A stretch of 64,000 bases of DNA from Trichopria drosophilae (Eukaryota > Arthropoda > Insecta > Hymenoptera > Diapriidae): the NCBI GenBank assembly GCA_030407085.1, contig CM059587.1, positions 46,868,501 through 46,932,500 of the forward strand, in the 5' to 3' direction. Both the position numbers and the translations under genes were made by a program. The notes beneath the pieces were generated by a model. That model saw only the letters and a program-made list of their open reading frames with translations, was not told the DNA's origin and did no database searches. The number at the start of each line of letters is the position of its first letter. Position 1 is the stretch's first letter. This document shows positions 1 through 12,600 of the stretch, piece after piece.

Positions 1-1753
1 TTTCTTCAATATTTCTTCGGTCATTAGTTTGTTGTAATATGCTTAATTGTTCTTCGGTAGGTATTGTTTGGTAAATAATCCCAACAGTGTCATGTAAAGA
101 ATCTTTTCCTGCGGTCCCTCTTTCTAAATTTTGAACCTTCCTGTCAAAATTATCCCGAGCTACTCCAGAGGCTAAAATGCTCGTACGATAAATTCCCGAG
201 GGACACAAGAGTTGATTCGATGTGCAAGAATAAGCCAAAGAAGTTTCCAATTCGAGAACATTCACGTACGAAAGGCAATATCCTAATTTGTTTAAAATAG
301 TTATCATGTTTTCACTGCCGCTCATACTTTTTATAGTCATTGATAATAAAATGTGCTTGCTAGGTCTAATACGGCCTCTTGTTACATTATAAATAGAATC
401 CTGTTAGGAATATACAGCTAATCGATTAACACGATCAATATCTTTACAGTTGGAACCGTTGAGAGCATTTTCCCAAAACAAAAATAACCATCTAGGGATT
501 TCACATTCTCATTTTTCGAGTACTTCGCTATCGACATAAGTAGGCAATTTATTCGCTTTTATTTTTAAAATATTAGATCTGTATTTTTTACCAAATTCTG
601 CAGCTTCTTGTTCGAATATGAGCTCTTGAATTGCTTCGTTTGTAACATTTTGCAAATCTACTTCAGGCGAAATTAGGTACAATTTTCTGCAGAAATTAAG
701 AAATTTTAATGATCTCTTGAACTCCTTTTCCAAAGTTTCCTTCAGAGTGGATAGCGAGTACATCGAGTATATAGATAAATTTTCTATTTGGTGCAGCTCT
801 TCAACAATTTCCCAGAAGCACTGCTTGACTAAGAAAAAGATAATATTCTTTTATTATTAAGTACTTCTTCACGTACTTTTTGAAAAATAGTCTGTCGTGC
901 CATTTTAAATATGCTTCTTTTAACGGTCCATTCATTACTTTTGACCTTATTTTCCTTATTGGACAATTTTCCATAGTATGTAATATTACACTGATTATGA
1001 TAATAAATGAAATTTTCGTCATTTTTAATTTCGGAGTCAATTTTTTCGAGCATTTCAAAATCGTCCAATTTTATGACGTAACTTTTAAGCGTTTGCAATG
1101 TTCTTTCCTTATTTCGGCTAGTAATGCAAAAAAAATGCCTCCCTTTTCGCTTAATAGCCACTTTTTGACAAAAAAAACATTTCTTATTATTTTTATCTGG
1201 TGTTACTGTACTGCTGTCTTCAGTATTGTCATTTCTAGAAATGATAATATATAGTTAAGAGTGAGTTTAGGAAAACAGATAAAAATTTAGCAAACGAACG
1301 TACTCATAAGATATATCAGGGTCACTTAGCAGATTTGGAATACCGGACTCTTCGTCAATCTCCATATCAGCTGTTGTATCACTGTAATGCCAAAAATTAA
1401 AATATTTAAAAAGTAAAGTAATGAGAAATAACTTAATATTATATTAAGATATATTTATTAATTAAATTTTTAAAAATCAGATTATTCCAAAAAGTAATAA
1501 CATACCATGATTGGCTAGCTACTGAAGAGTTTAAAACTGATGGAGTGTTTATAGTGTCATTTGTTACCGAAGAATTATTCGAAAGTGGTTGAGATCTATG
1601 TAATAGAAATAATGGCGTTTTAATAACTCTATATTTTTTAAGCATTATTTTTTAAGTATTGTTAACACAAACCTTGATGCGCTTTCTACTGAAGTATATG
1701 AAGTTGAAGCTTCAATATTCTCAATATGAGAAGCAGAAGAAGATTTTTGACAG
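1..1753 (-). pseudogene. Multi-exon zinc-motif protein of unknown function (partial, broken)
   Basis: Minus-strand exons can be followed by splice sites and matching phases: 1753-1673, 1595-1506, 1381-1306 and 1234 to about 845. Each exon is bounded by AG and GT and the codons join cleanly. The first exons are Ser/Thr-rich. The fourth holds CFFCQK followed by YHNQC, a likely zinc-binding pair. Downstream the frame continues to base 1 with stretches such as VTRGRIRPSKH, NFDR and KDSLHDTVG. I recall these from a large uncharacterised protein family repeated in insect and cnidarian genomes, which is probably transposon-associated. A one-base frameshift lies near 845, and in-frame stops are at 509-511 and 404-406. 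The gene runs off the left edge. Biochemical function is unknown. The splice structure suggests it was once a spliced gene rather than a retrocopy. Confidence 0.6.
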
Positions 1754-1847
1754 CTGTGAATCAGATAAAACAAGATCTTAAAATATGTTTTCTATGCGTT
1801 TTTAAAAATCGAGCGTACGAACACAGTAAGTAAGCTGTAGTGCTCCG

Positions 1848-3172
1848 ATATATATGAGCAAATGCAAAAAATCAATCGAGTTTTGGAAAGTAAAAATTTC
1901 AAAAATTTATTATTTGACCGGGAAAATTTTTTGTTATATTCTTTGGCCGATTGTGAACAGAAAAGCTCTCGTGTGATTTTATCGTCAGTGGCGTCGTTTC
2001 TTAGTTAAAAATAGTTTAAACTTCGGAAAACCACTAAAATGGCCAACTTTGACCCTCCGAACTCGGGCAAAAGTAAATATTTGTTTATTCATAAAAAAAG
2101 AAATTGAAGATAAAAGCTTCATCTACAATATCTCAAAGAGTTACTGGGCGTAATTTTATTCTCAGCGGCTGTTTTTTAATTGTTAACGAGGGGAGCGCGC
2201 GCTCGTTTTCTACGGTAGTTGTATAGCTATATATATTATAAGTATAGGTATATAAGACCTGCAGAAAATGAGAGAGCACTCCCTTCGTTAACAATTAAAA
2301 AACAGCTGTTGAGAATAAAATTACGCCCAGTATCTCTTTGAGTTATTGTAGATGAAGCTTTTATCTTCAATTTCTTTTTTTTTTATGAATAAAAAAATAT
2401 TTACTTTTGGCCGAGTCACGGAGGGTCGAAGTTGGCCATTTTAGTGATTTTCCGAAGTTAAATAATTTTTAACTAAAAACGACGCTACTGACGAAAAAAT
2501 CACAAGAGACCTTTTCTGTTTACAATTGGCCAAAGACTACAAAAAAATTTTATCGGTCAAAAAAATGAATTTTTGGAATTTGTTTAAAAAAAATTGTTTA
2601 AACAAAAATTATGCGCAGTTGTGGCCCGGCAACCACCGGTTACTTCAAAAAGGTCCTATTTCTTATAAGAATCCACAAAAATATTCCGAAAATAAGAGCG
2701 CACGAGGAAGCTATCCCGGCCTGGTTTAAATTGTTTTTTGGGGCTAATTAAAAATTAAAACATTAAAAAAATACGAAAAAGTAGAATAAAACGCATTTCA
2801 TTAAGATTTGTAATGCATACAACAAGTATGTACGTTTGCGATATGTGCATAAATACATTTGTATACACATGTTTATACTGCCTAATAATAATTCATTTTA
2901 AATGAAAAATTTCTTGGAATATTAACATAATATTTACACAAATATTAAACTCGTACATAATTGTTGTATGTGTTACAAATCGCAATAAATACGATTTATT
3001 CGATTTTTTACTGTTTACAAAAATGTATGTAATAAATAAACTTTTTTATTTTCATTGGTAGACTGATTTTTTTATGTTTTTAGAAGCCCAAAAAAACAAT
3101 AATCAACGGTCTAATATATTTCTCCGATTTTTTCTTTCCAAAACGCGTTCGATTGAATGGATTTGCTCATAT
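1848..3172. repeat. Foldback-type element with inverted ends
   Basis: The left end (about 1848-1895, a stretch with ATATATGAGCAAAT and GTTTTGGAAAG) recurs inverted at about 3105-3172. An inner hairpin at 1895-2578 sits inside these ends. The remaining interior, 2580-3100, is AT-rich with no coding signal. I see no transposase, so this is probably a non-autonomous element. Exact ends and target duplication are not resolved. Confidence 0.5.
1895..2578. repeat. Long hairpin, about 318-bp arms with a 48-bp AT-rich loop
   Basis: Bases 1895-2212 pair with 2261-2578 in inverted orientation with scattered mismatches. Shared blocks include TTGGCC near both outer parts and AATTGTTAACGA near the inner parts. 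The loop is AT-rich. A transcript crossing it would form a long double-stranded stem. Confidence 0.75.
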
Positions 3173-3762
3173 ATATGGGACATTCTTTTACAAATCGAAC
3201 GGATTTCGTAAAAAATATTGGTCTACATTTTTGCTTTGCTTCTAAATTTTTGTATGCGTTCCTTATACAAAAAAAGTCGGCACGTGTTTCTGGATTTTTT
3301 TTTAATCAATATTTTCGAAAATATGGCGGTTTGAAATTTGTAATACTCTCCAATTCTGCACTTTTTGAAATTGCCATAACTCCGGTTCTATTTATCCGAT
3401 TGACTTCAGCCGGGGCTCATTTCAAAGGTAATGAAATTGTCTTTATTTCTATATGCATAGTTTTTAAAATTGTTGCTAAAAAGCGATTATTATAAACAAT
3501 TGAATATTAGAAAGTCCATTTACTGCTCGAGGCCGACAGTATATAAATATTATTATTACACCATTGAATTCCTCGGGAAATTTCCTACAAGAAACATATT
3601 TTTCCAGAATGGCGATTTTACATCTACTATGTCAAATAAATTAATTTCCGACGGCAGATTACGCTCCGTAGCGCGTGGCGCTATGGCAAGACGAGAGAAC
3701 ACACGTAACGAGTTGCGCAGTACATGCGTTCTTCTAGTAAAGGGTACAAATTGTTACAAACA
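3173..3762 (+). repeat. Left terminal inverted repeat
   Basis: Matches the reverse complement of 5039-5625 at roughly 90% by eye. One internal segment, about 3195-3235, differs between the arms. The inner boundary falls after GTTACAAAC. Short open frames inside it are repeated in the other arm and are not genes. Confidence 0.75.
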
Positions 3763-3900
3763 TTACTAGTGTGGTTTAATATTAATAAAAGTCATATGTT
3801 ATAATGGATAATAATATTGTTAATAAATTGAAAGTCATTTATGGGAATAAAGTAGACGCAATCACTTTATTTGCTTTGTACTGTTACATTCGTCCACTTA

Positions 3901-4881
3901 TCAGACAAAGAAAAAAACCTTCGCTTGCAGCTGTCTTGTGTTTATTGGTATCATAGTATTAAATGCTAATGTGCCTTTAATAGTTTTAGCTTGTAGAAAA
4001 CGCTTACTCAATGTAATCTGGGCATCATTATACTCGTCATTAGTTGTATATTTACAAACTATATTTGGTAGTGATTCATTTGCCCAAGTAAATAGTTCTT
4101 GTAGTGTCCGAATAGGCTTATCAATCCTTTGGAGACTAGCCCTTGCAGCTAAACGTTTTAAAGTCCCACCCAATCCATCACAAGGTCCTTTGCCATGTGA
4201 TGTTGGAAAAAAATGCCATTCAGCCTCAATACCAAAATCAGATTTATGATAACACAGATTTATAAAATTCTTTTTATTTTTGTATTGTGCGCTAGCTCCA
4301 TCAGAAAAATAGATTATTTTTTCAGTTCCCACTAAATGTATTTTTAAAAATTCTATTAAACAGCTCTGAAAAACATAAACTGCAGCAGTGTCGTGATGTA
4401 AACATTCAGAAATAATTACTAAATTTTTCATTCTTATTTTATCATCACTCTTGTCCCGGTAATATATTGCAAATGGATGGACTGATGCCTGGTCATTATT
4501 CCAATGTATTCCCTGAACAGAATTTTGAAGAACAAAGGCATAGTTCTCTGCAAAATCGCAGATGACGATGCATTCGTTTCGAGATAAATTTTGTTTTTTA
4601 TCATTCAAAAATTCATTTTGTTTGTTTACAAGAAATGCATGCCGCTATAATTTTGTTAAGCCTTTTTCCAGAATCGCTAAATACTCGTCTACGGGAGATA
4701 TAATAGTCTGTAAGGTCGTTCTATCAACGTGTGTCCATTGCTTATAAGTTACAGAATCATGAATGATTTGGTAAACTAAACAGATTAAAGCATGAATCAC
4801 CTCTTCGTTTTGACAGATTAGATTTCTGCGGTACTTTAGGCATAATTCAATCTGCAGTACTACAGTAAATATATTATGCAT
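3901..4881 (-). pseudogene. DDE-like transposase fragment with one internal stop
   Basis: A single minus-strand frame runs from 4881 to 3901 and is broken only by TAG at 4645-4647. After the stop come CDFAENYAF (about 4560), YFSDGASAQYKN (about 4300) and HGKGPCDGLGG (about 4190). The aspartates in these three blocks look like a DDE/D-type RNase H-fold active site; that is inference. Similar sequences recur in arthropod genomes, but I cannot name the superfamily. The N-terminus is missing or lies in another exon: a possible splice acceptor (TACTGCAG) lies just upstream of ATTGAATTATG near 4855. The last residues, FFFV, run to 3901. Confidence 0.6.
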
Positions 4882-5038
4882 GTCAAATTATTAAAGAAAC
4901 GTACTGAATAAGACATTTAATTATTGAAAAGTACTATATTACTTACATTTTATTGCACAATTTAAACCTTAAAAGTAGATTTAGTCACTGTATCCGTTTT
5001 ACGATAAACCTTTATTTATGCTCACACAAATCGTAACG

Positions 5039-5625
5039 TTTGTAACAATTTGTACCCTTTACTAGAAGAACGCATGTACTGCGCAACTCGTTACGTGTGT
5101 TCACTCGTCTTGCCATAGCGCCACGCGCTACGGAGCGTAATCAGCCGTCGGAAATTAATTTATTTGACATAGTAGATGTAAAATCGCCATTCTGGAAAAA
5201 TATGTTTTTTGTAGGAAATTTCCCGAGGAATTCAATGGTGCAATAATAAAATTTGTATACTGTCGGCCTCGAGCAGTAAATGGACTTTCTAATATTCAAT
5301 TGTTTATAACAATCGCTTTTTAGCAATTTTAAAAACTACGCATATAGAAATAAAGACAATTGCATTACCTTTAAAATGAGCCCCGGCTGAAGTCAATCGG
5401 ATAAATAGAACCGGAGTTATGGCAATTTCAAACAGTGCAGAATTGGAGAGTATTATAAATTTCAAACCGCCATATTTTCGAAAATATTGATTAAAAAAAA
5501 ATCCAGAAACACGTGTCGACTTTTTTTGTATAAGGAACGCATAAAGAAATTTAGAAGCAAATTAAAAATGGTACCCAATATGGAGTGTTCGATTTGTAAA
5601 AGAATGTCCCATATAGACTAATGGT
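5039..5625 (-). repeat. Right terminal inverted repeat
   Basis: Reverse-complement partner of 3173-3762. Confidence 0.75.
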
Positions 5626-6459
5626 ACACACAAATGTGTATACAGGGTGTCCCATTTTAAGTGTCCACCACAAATATCTTGAAAATAACGCGTTGTACAA
5701 AAAAATGTTTCAGACAAAAGTTTAAAGATTTTTTCTGGGCAATTTAACGGCAACCTTTATTCGACCTTTGCCATGACCTTAAAGGTCATATCAAGGTCAA
5801 ATTCAATTTTTTTAAAATGGGAATCCCCATTTATTATTGCCGATTTGGAAAGAGCAGGAAATTTTACGTTCAGGTACAACCTTGTCCATGTCCGAGACAA
5901 CGACCTTCAAGATCTTTTCAAGGTCAAAGTTGTTTTCTTAACGGGAATTCCATTTTTTATTGCAGATTTGGAAAGAGTTGATAGTTGACGTTCAAGTATG
6001 ACCTTAAGGGTGTCCAGGATCACGACATTCCAGGTCATTCGAAGGTCAAAGTTGTCTTTTGTTTTTAACAGGAACCCCTAATTTTTTACTGTGGTTTTGG
6101 AAAGAGCTGAAATCTGAATCGTACTGCAAGTACTTTTTTTTCGTTGCATGTATGTTGTTCGTATTACTAACGGTAACCCCGTAAAAAGAGGGATAAATCT
6201 AAGAATAACCTTCAAGTTTGCAAGACCAGCGAAAAAGACATGACTTGTATTAGATTCTTGCACTTTTTTTGAAAACAGCAAACCTTATAAATAATGTGTC
6301 CAACAAAAAATTTAGCACATGAATTTCTGTACAGAAATGTTTTAAGGAGAGTAACCTATCAAGAATGTGTACCGCCGGCATTAGCATTACCCGATGTGCA
6401 GCACGGGGAGGAAGCACGGTCGGATTTTGCACATCATTTGGCCCTGAGAAGGGCCGATC

Positions 6460-6532
6460 GTGTGTGTTGTGCGTGTGCGTGTGTGTTGTGCGTGTGCGTG
6501 TGCGTGTGCCTGTGCGTGTGCGTGTGCGTGTC
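6460..6532. repeat. GTGTGC-rich low-complexity tract
   Basis: Irregular GTGTGTTGTGCGTGTGCGTG tract just upstream of the decayed transposase. All open frames across it are artefacts of the repeat. Confidence 0.85.
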
Positions 6533-6536
6533 CACC

Positions 6537-7200
6537 TAAAGAAATTGTAGAAATAATTCGTCAAGTTGGTCGAGGTGAGGATAATTATTCGCTAGCAGCC
6601 CGCTTTTATGCTGCAAAATGTCTGAACATGCGTCATCCTAATAGAAAGACTATAAAAAGGTAAGGTATAAAAAGCACCAGAGCTGAGAGCGGAAGTCTAA
6701 AAAGAGAGCGACGAAAATCAGGTGCTGGTGAAGAAAAATCTGTAGCTCCTGTAACATCTACTAGTGTATATCCTCATATCTCAACCAGAGAAATCGAAAA
6801 ACGTCATGATATTCTAAAATCGACGGCCAATCGATTTCTGAAAGCTCAAAGATTCCATCCATATTACATTCACATGCTTCAAAAATTAGAAGAGGCTGAT
6901 TATCCTCGACGTTTAGCTTTTTGCAATTGAGTGCAAGGACTGGTGGAAGCATTTGTTAAAATAGTACTGTTCAGCGATGAAACCACCTTCACCAATAGAT
7001 TAATATAATAATAGACTACTAAATATGTTAGTAGGCATATTATGTACTATTATACAGATTCTAATCCCCACTGGAAAAGACATAAAAAGTTTCAGCTTAC
7101 CAATAATAATCGCTTAACGTCGGGGTTGACATTGTGGATAATTTCACTGTGGGACCATATTTCTTTGAGGAACATTTAAATGGTAATAACTAGGTACACG
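6537..7200 (+). pseudogene. Decayed mariner-type transposase
   Basis: In order along the plus strand, split over frames with several stops, are IVEIIRQVGRGED, the block ILKSTANRFLKAQRFHPYY, VLFSDETTFTN (about 6968) and NPHWKRHKKFQ (about 7070). The same order occurs in the better preserved transposase at 50,470-51,477. The catalytic DE of the first motif remains, but the C-terminal catalytic part is gone. This copy cannot be functional. Confidence 0.7.
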
Positions 7201-8124
7201 TGCTTGATGGTTTACTAAAACATTTTTATAGAGAAATTTAAGTGCTACTTTTTTTGGAAACATTATTTATCCATCGTTACGTAGATTTGCTGTTTTTAAA
7301 ATAAGTGCAAGAATCTAATAGAAGTCATGTCTTTTTCGTCGTTTTTGCAAAATTGAAGTTTATTGTTAGATTTACCCCTCTTTTATGGGGTTACCTTTAG
7401 TAATGCGAACAAAATACATGCAACCATGAAAACAGTTTTAGTACGATTCAATATTGACAATATTTAGCGACTTTCAATATTTTATCATCTGAAGGTTGCT
7501 ACAGCATATTACAAACTATCATGTCGGACATAAAATATTCCGTTCTTCCCAAATCCACAATAAAAAATAGTGATTTACATTAAAAAAACAACTTTGAACT
7601 TCGAATTACCCCGAAGGTCGTGGATCAGGAATGGTCATTGTCATACCCAAACGTCAACTATCAACTCTTTCCAAATCTGCAATAAAAAATGGAATTCCCG
7701 TTAAGAAAACAACTTTGACCTTGAAAAGATCTTGAAGGTCGTTGTCTCGGACATGGACAAGGTTGTACCTGAAAGTAAAATTTCCTGCTCTTTCCAAATC
7801 GGCAATAATAAATGGGGGTTCCCATTTAAAAAAAATTGAATTTGACCTTGATATGACCTTTAAGGTCATGGCAAAGGTCGAATAAAGGTTGCCGTTAAAT
7901 TGCCCAGAAAAAATCTTGAAACTTTTGTCTGAAACATTTTTTTTGTACAACGCCTTATTTTCAAGATATTTGGGGTGGACACTTAAAATGGGACATCCTG
8001 TATATATATACAGGGTAATTCTCCATTGAATGACTTCCGGTTAACAGTAGATTCTGTGATAAATTCTAAGAACATTTTTCCTTTGAAAAAAATTTGTGCG
8101 ATGTATAGTTTTCAAATTATTTGG

Positions 8125-8250
8125 CATTAAAGTCAGCCAATAGGAACAGGAGTGGCTTGATTGTGTGTGTTGTGTCACATTGCATTGTCAGCGAACATCG
8201 AAATTGTAGCGACAATCAAGCAACTCCTGTTCCTATTGGCTGACTTTAAT
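8125..8250. repeat. Hairpin with about 40-bp arms
   Basis: ATTAAAGTCAGCCAATAGG at 8126 is repeated inverted ending at 8250, and the match continues through the AGGAACAGGAGT block. It lies between a CAGGGT-type end at 8011 and the CA microsatellite, so it is probably the core of a short non-autonomous element. Confidence 0.75.
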
Positions 8251-8268
8251 GTCAGTGTATATATATAA

Positions 8269-9721
<1,453 letters not shown>

Positions 9722-9746
9722 ATATATATATATATATATATATATA

Positions 9747-10158
9747 CAGGGTCATCGAAAAGTATCGGACCCCCCTAATATCTTCAGTTAGAATGCACTT
9801 AGGAGAAAATGTCCAATAGCAAAGTTGTATGGTTTCAAGCGGGGAGTAAGATGATGACCTTGACTTTGACCTTGACCATGTCCTTCAAGGTCATTTCAAG
9901 GTCAATCTTATTTTTTAAAATAGAACCCCCTACATTTTATTGCATATTCTTATAGCTTATCTCGAGAGCTTTCCAAAACACTTTATAGTGTTTAAAATAA
10001 GATTGACCTTGAAATGACCTTGAAGGACATGGTCAAGGTCAAAGTCAAGGTCATCATCTTACTCCCCGCTTGAAACCATCCAAATTTGCTATTGGACATT
10101 TTCTCCTAAGTGCATTCCAACTGAAGATATTAGGGGGGTCCGATACTTTTCTATGACC

Positions 10159-10161
<3 letters not shown>
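9747..10161. mobile_element. MITE, near-perfect 415-bp palindrome flanked by TA repeats
   Basis: It begins CAGGGTCATCGAAAAGTATC and ends with the inverse ATGACCCTG, with TA dinucleotides on both sides. The two arms of about 190 bp differ at only a few positions and flank a short AT-rich centre. The arms hold several copies of TCAAGGTCA/TGACCTTGA. It has no coding capacity. Confidence 0.85.
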
Positions 10162-10204
<43 letters not shown>

Positions 10205-10328
10205 AATATATATATACACATATACATATACATTAATCTTTGTATAGACGTTTCCCGCGTTACTTTTGCGTTGAAATGGAATTAATACAAATTACAAAAT
10301 ATCGCTATTTTAATATTTTTTATATTAA

Positions 10329-10619
10329 TTATCTTTCGTAATCCAAATATTTTTTCTTTACTACAAAATGTTTGTAACAAGCGGAGTGGCAGCATATAGC
10401 ATCGTTGTCACAAGTATCTGGTAAAATCACATTGCTATATTTGTGGCCATGGTGTACGCGAGCTTTTAAATACATTTTACACAGATTTAAAATGTCGGGA
10501 GTAAACTGTTTTACTTCTTCTCTTTTTTTGCGAAATTTTGGGTTTTCACTATGTAGAACATCACACAAAAAACACTCCATATTAAAAAAATAATAAATTG
10601 AACGTAAATTTTCGTACAC
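10329..10619 (-). CDS. Zinc-motif N-terminal exon, protein family unknown
   Basis: Open frame whose likely start is the internal Met at 10580, which begins MECFLCDVLH. It has CFLC and then CCHSACYKHF about 60 residues later, the same spaced Cys/His layout as the fourth exon of the gene at 1-1753. It is probably an isolated N-terminal exon of that repeated protein family. No downstream exon was recognised nearby. It could be a fragment carried by a transposon. Confidence 0.4.
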   Translation of the reverse strand: MYENLRSIYYFFNMECFLCDVLHSENPKFRKKREEVKQFTPDILNLCKMYLKARVHHGHKYSNVILPDTCDNDAICCHSACYKHFVVKKKYLDYER

Positions 10620-12077
10620 GTGGTTTACATGGAAAGACTTCTACATATGTATACAGAGCAGTTGCCGGTTCCCATAAGACACTGTGAAAGGCGCTTAATC
10701 ACTTCACAAAAAATAAAAAAATTGTCGCAGGTAAATCGATTACACACAACGGCTAAAAAACATTAAATTCAAGAACATGAAAACCACCCGATATAACATT
10801 TCTAACCGAACGCTGGCAATGAACTACCAGCTGCATATTTTTCTACAAATTTCATACCTTCTACAATTTTGTTTACCACAAGAAAATATTTTCTGTGACT
10901 TTGTGCTTAGCTAACAAATACATACAAGCCCTGACAAGAATGAGAGCAAGTTTGTTTTATAACCCCGTCCGTGGAAGGGGGAAACGCAAAATAAATTTTT
11001 GACACAAAATGATTTTTCTATAGGATCGATTTTATTTCTTATAAGTAATTGTCACGGGCTCAAATCTCGCGAAGGGGATAGTTTCACTACAAATGACCGG
11101 AGGAAAATATCAGAACACGCAAAAACGCAAAACGCAAATCGCAACGGAAAAACGGGGTTATCGAGTGAAACAATGATGACGCTCACGGCGGTACGTAGCA
11201 AATCGTAGCCCTATGGGCAACTCACTATTCGCTGCACGTACGTTGAAGGTGGCGAGGATGTCCCGGGAACAGACTGGTGGAGCCACACTGAGAACACATT
11301 GAGTGCGCTGCTGTCTTATTGGAGATAGCCGCACTGCCAATCGAAGTTAAGCTGAGAGACCTCGTAAGGGAACGCAGATCTCTCAAATTGAGTGAGCTGC
11401 TCACTCAAAATAAGTGAAACGCGTGACCACATGCGCGGAAAGATGCGCACTCTTGTAGAAGTTTACAGCTTTCCCGCCTTGCGAGACTTCTTCGTCATAT
11501 CATGTACAACCGCTGAATCGGCTTATAAGCAAGCAAAGACTAAAATTATTCTGTATAATTATTTTTAAAATTATAAATACGTAAATATAAAATTAACAAA
11601 AATCAATTTTTACACATTTCTTTTGTTATTTGAATATCACACCTGACATTTCTAACACGTAACATTTGTATGTAAAGTGGGTAATTTCTAATGTGTTAAG
11701 CAATTTATTGACTTCTTATTGCGACTAGAAAAGGTGATAAATAATTGATAATATACAATAAATTTCGTTTACTATATTTATTACAAAATAGTAAAGAAAC
11801 GTTCGCAAAATCCTTTTCACAAATGTATAAAGTGATAATTAAACTGTAAAACATTGGCAGATTTGAGGTTCAATACTCTACATCATATTTAACTATCGGA
11901 AAATAGTAAAGGCTATTAATAGTAAATAATACCTTTATAGGCATTCAGCTTGTGCAAATAATTTTGTTGAACTAATTTAAATAAGATTTTATCCTATATA
12001 GATATACTGATTTACAGAATGCTGTTAGTGTAATCATAAAAGTTTTCTAACGGGATAAAAATATTATTGTCTAGTAG
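10620..12077. other. Intergenic; no gene recognised
   Basis: Mixed-composition DNA. The 11,100-11,500 part is less AT-rich and includes a short self-complementary stretch around 11,385-11,410 (AGTGAGC/GCTCACT). No protein similarity or RNA structure is recognised. The last five bases (AGTAG) are the target site of the BEL/Pao insertion. Confidence 0.5.
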
Positions 12078-12520
12078 TGTTCGATTATAGAAATCTAGGA
12101 GGTGGTTCGAAAAGGCAGGATCGGAAATAGGTGGTGAAAAGATGGCAAGCGAATTCTCAAGGAGGGTGGACTATTGTGTAATGAAATATGAGACGATAGT
12201 TTTTAAGTTTGCACGAAACACTTATATTTTCCTTTTAAACACAAAACGATCGAAAATATAACGCACTATAATTCTCAAATGATCGGTCGCGTACAATAAA
12301 CTGATTCGCGTTTGAAAATGTTCGCAACACCCAAAAGAACGTTGAAGAAAAAAGAAAACGTGTGAGAACTCTCGATTTCGCATAGAGATCGCGACTGACT
12401 CGTTACGAATAGCGCAATTGAAATCCTTTATCGGAAGTGCAGGAGGGGGAAGCGTGACAGAACGCGGAGAGGAGAAACTTAGAAATTCAAAGTTACTATT
12501 ACGTCATACATTTCGGAACA
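12078..12520 (-). repeat. BEL/Pao 3' LTR
   Basis: 443 bp with TG...CA ends. It directly follows the purine tract on the minus strand. Confidence 0.96.
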
Positions 12521-12533
12521 TACCGCCCCCCTT
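12521..12533 (-). promoter_or_regulatory. Polypurine tract for plus-strand priming
   Basis: The minus strand reads AAGGGGGGCGGTA directly against the 3' LTR, the usual position for the plus-strand primer. Confidence 0.7.
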
Positions 12534-12600
12534 GCGACACGATAGGGCTCGCAAAATATTGTTGCAAAAAAAAACTTAGAACTATATAAAAAAAAAGAAC

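Larger units (their letters stand above)
3173..5625 (-). mobile_element. DNA transposon with about 590-bp terminal inverted repeats, family unplaced
   Basis: Two long inverted repeats (3173-3762 and 5039-5625) bracket a minus-strand transposase-like gene. The outermost shared bases read TATATGGGACATTC. Flanking bases are AT-rich, so the target duplication is unclear. The 2.45-kb length and the short transposase remnant suggest internal deletion of a larger autonomous copy. It abuts the foldback element on its left and the mariner-like element on its right. Confidence 0.65.
5642..8001 (+). mobile_element. Mariner-type element with about 400-bp inverted repeats
   Basis: The element starts with ACAGGGTGTCCCATTTTAAG and ends with the inverted counterpart at 7980-8001. 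TA-rich flanks are consistent with TA target choice. The arms run about 5642-6060 and 7600-8001 and contain repeated TCAAGGTCA-like motifs. The centre carries a decayed transposase. Its right end abuts another CAGGGT-type end at 8011. Confidence 0.7.

Noticed and set aside
880..1254. 124-codon plus-strand frame
   Set aside because: Antisense to a minus-strand exon with convincing splice sites and Cys/His motifs.
5773..7950. Matching 71- and 98-codon frames on opposite strands as a repeated gene
   Set aside because: They are translations of the mariner inverted repeats (TGACCTTGA-rich) and not proteins.
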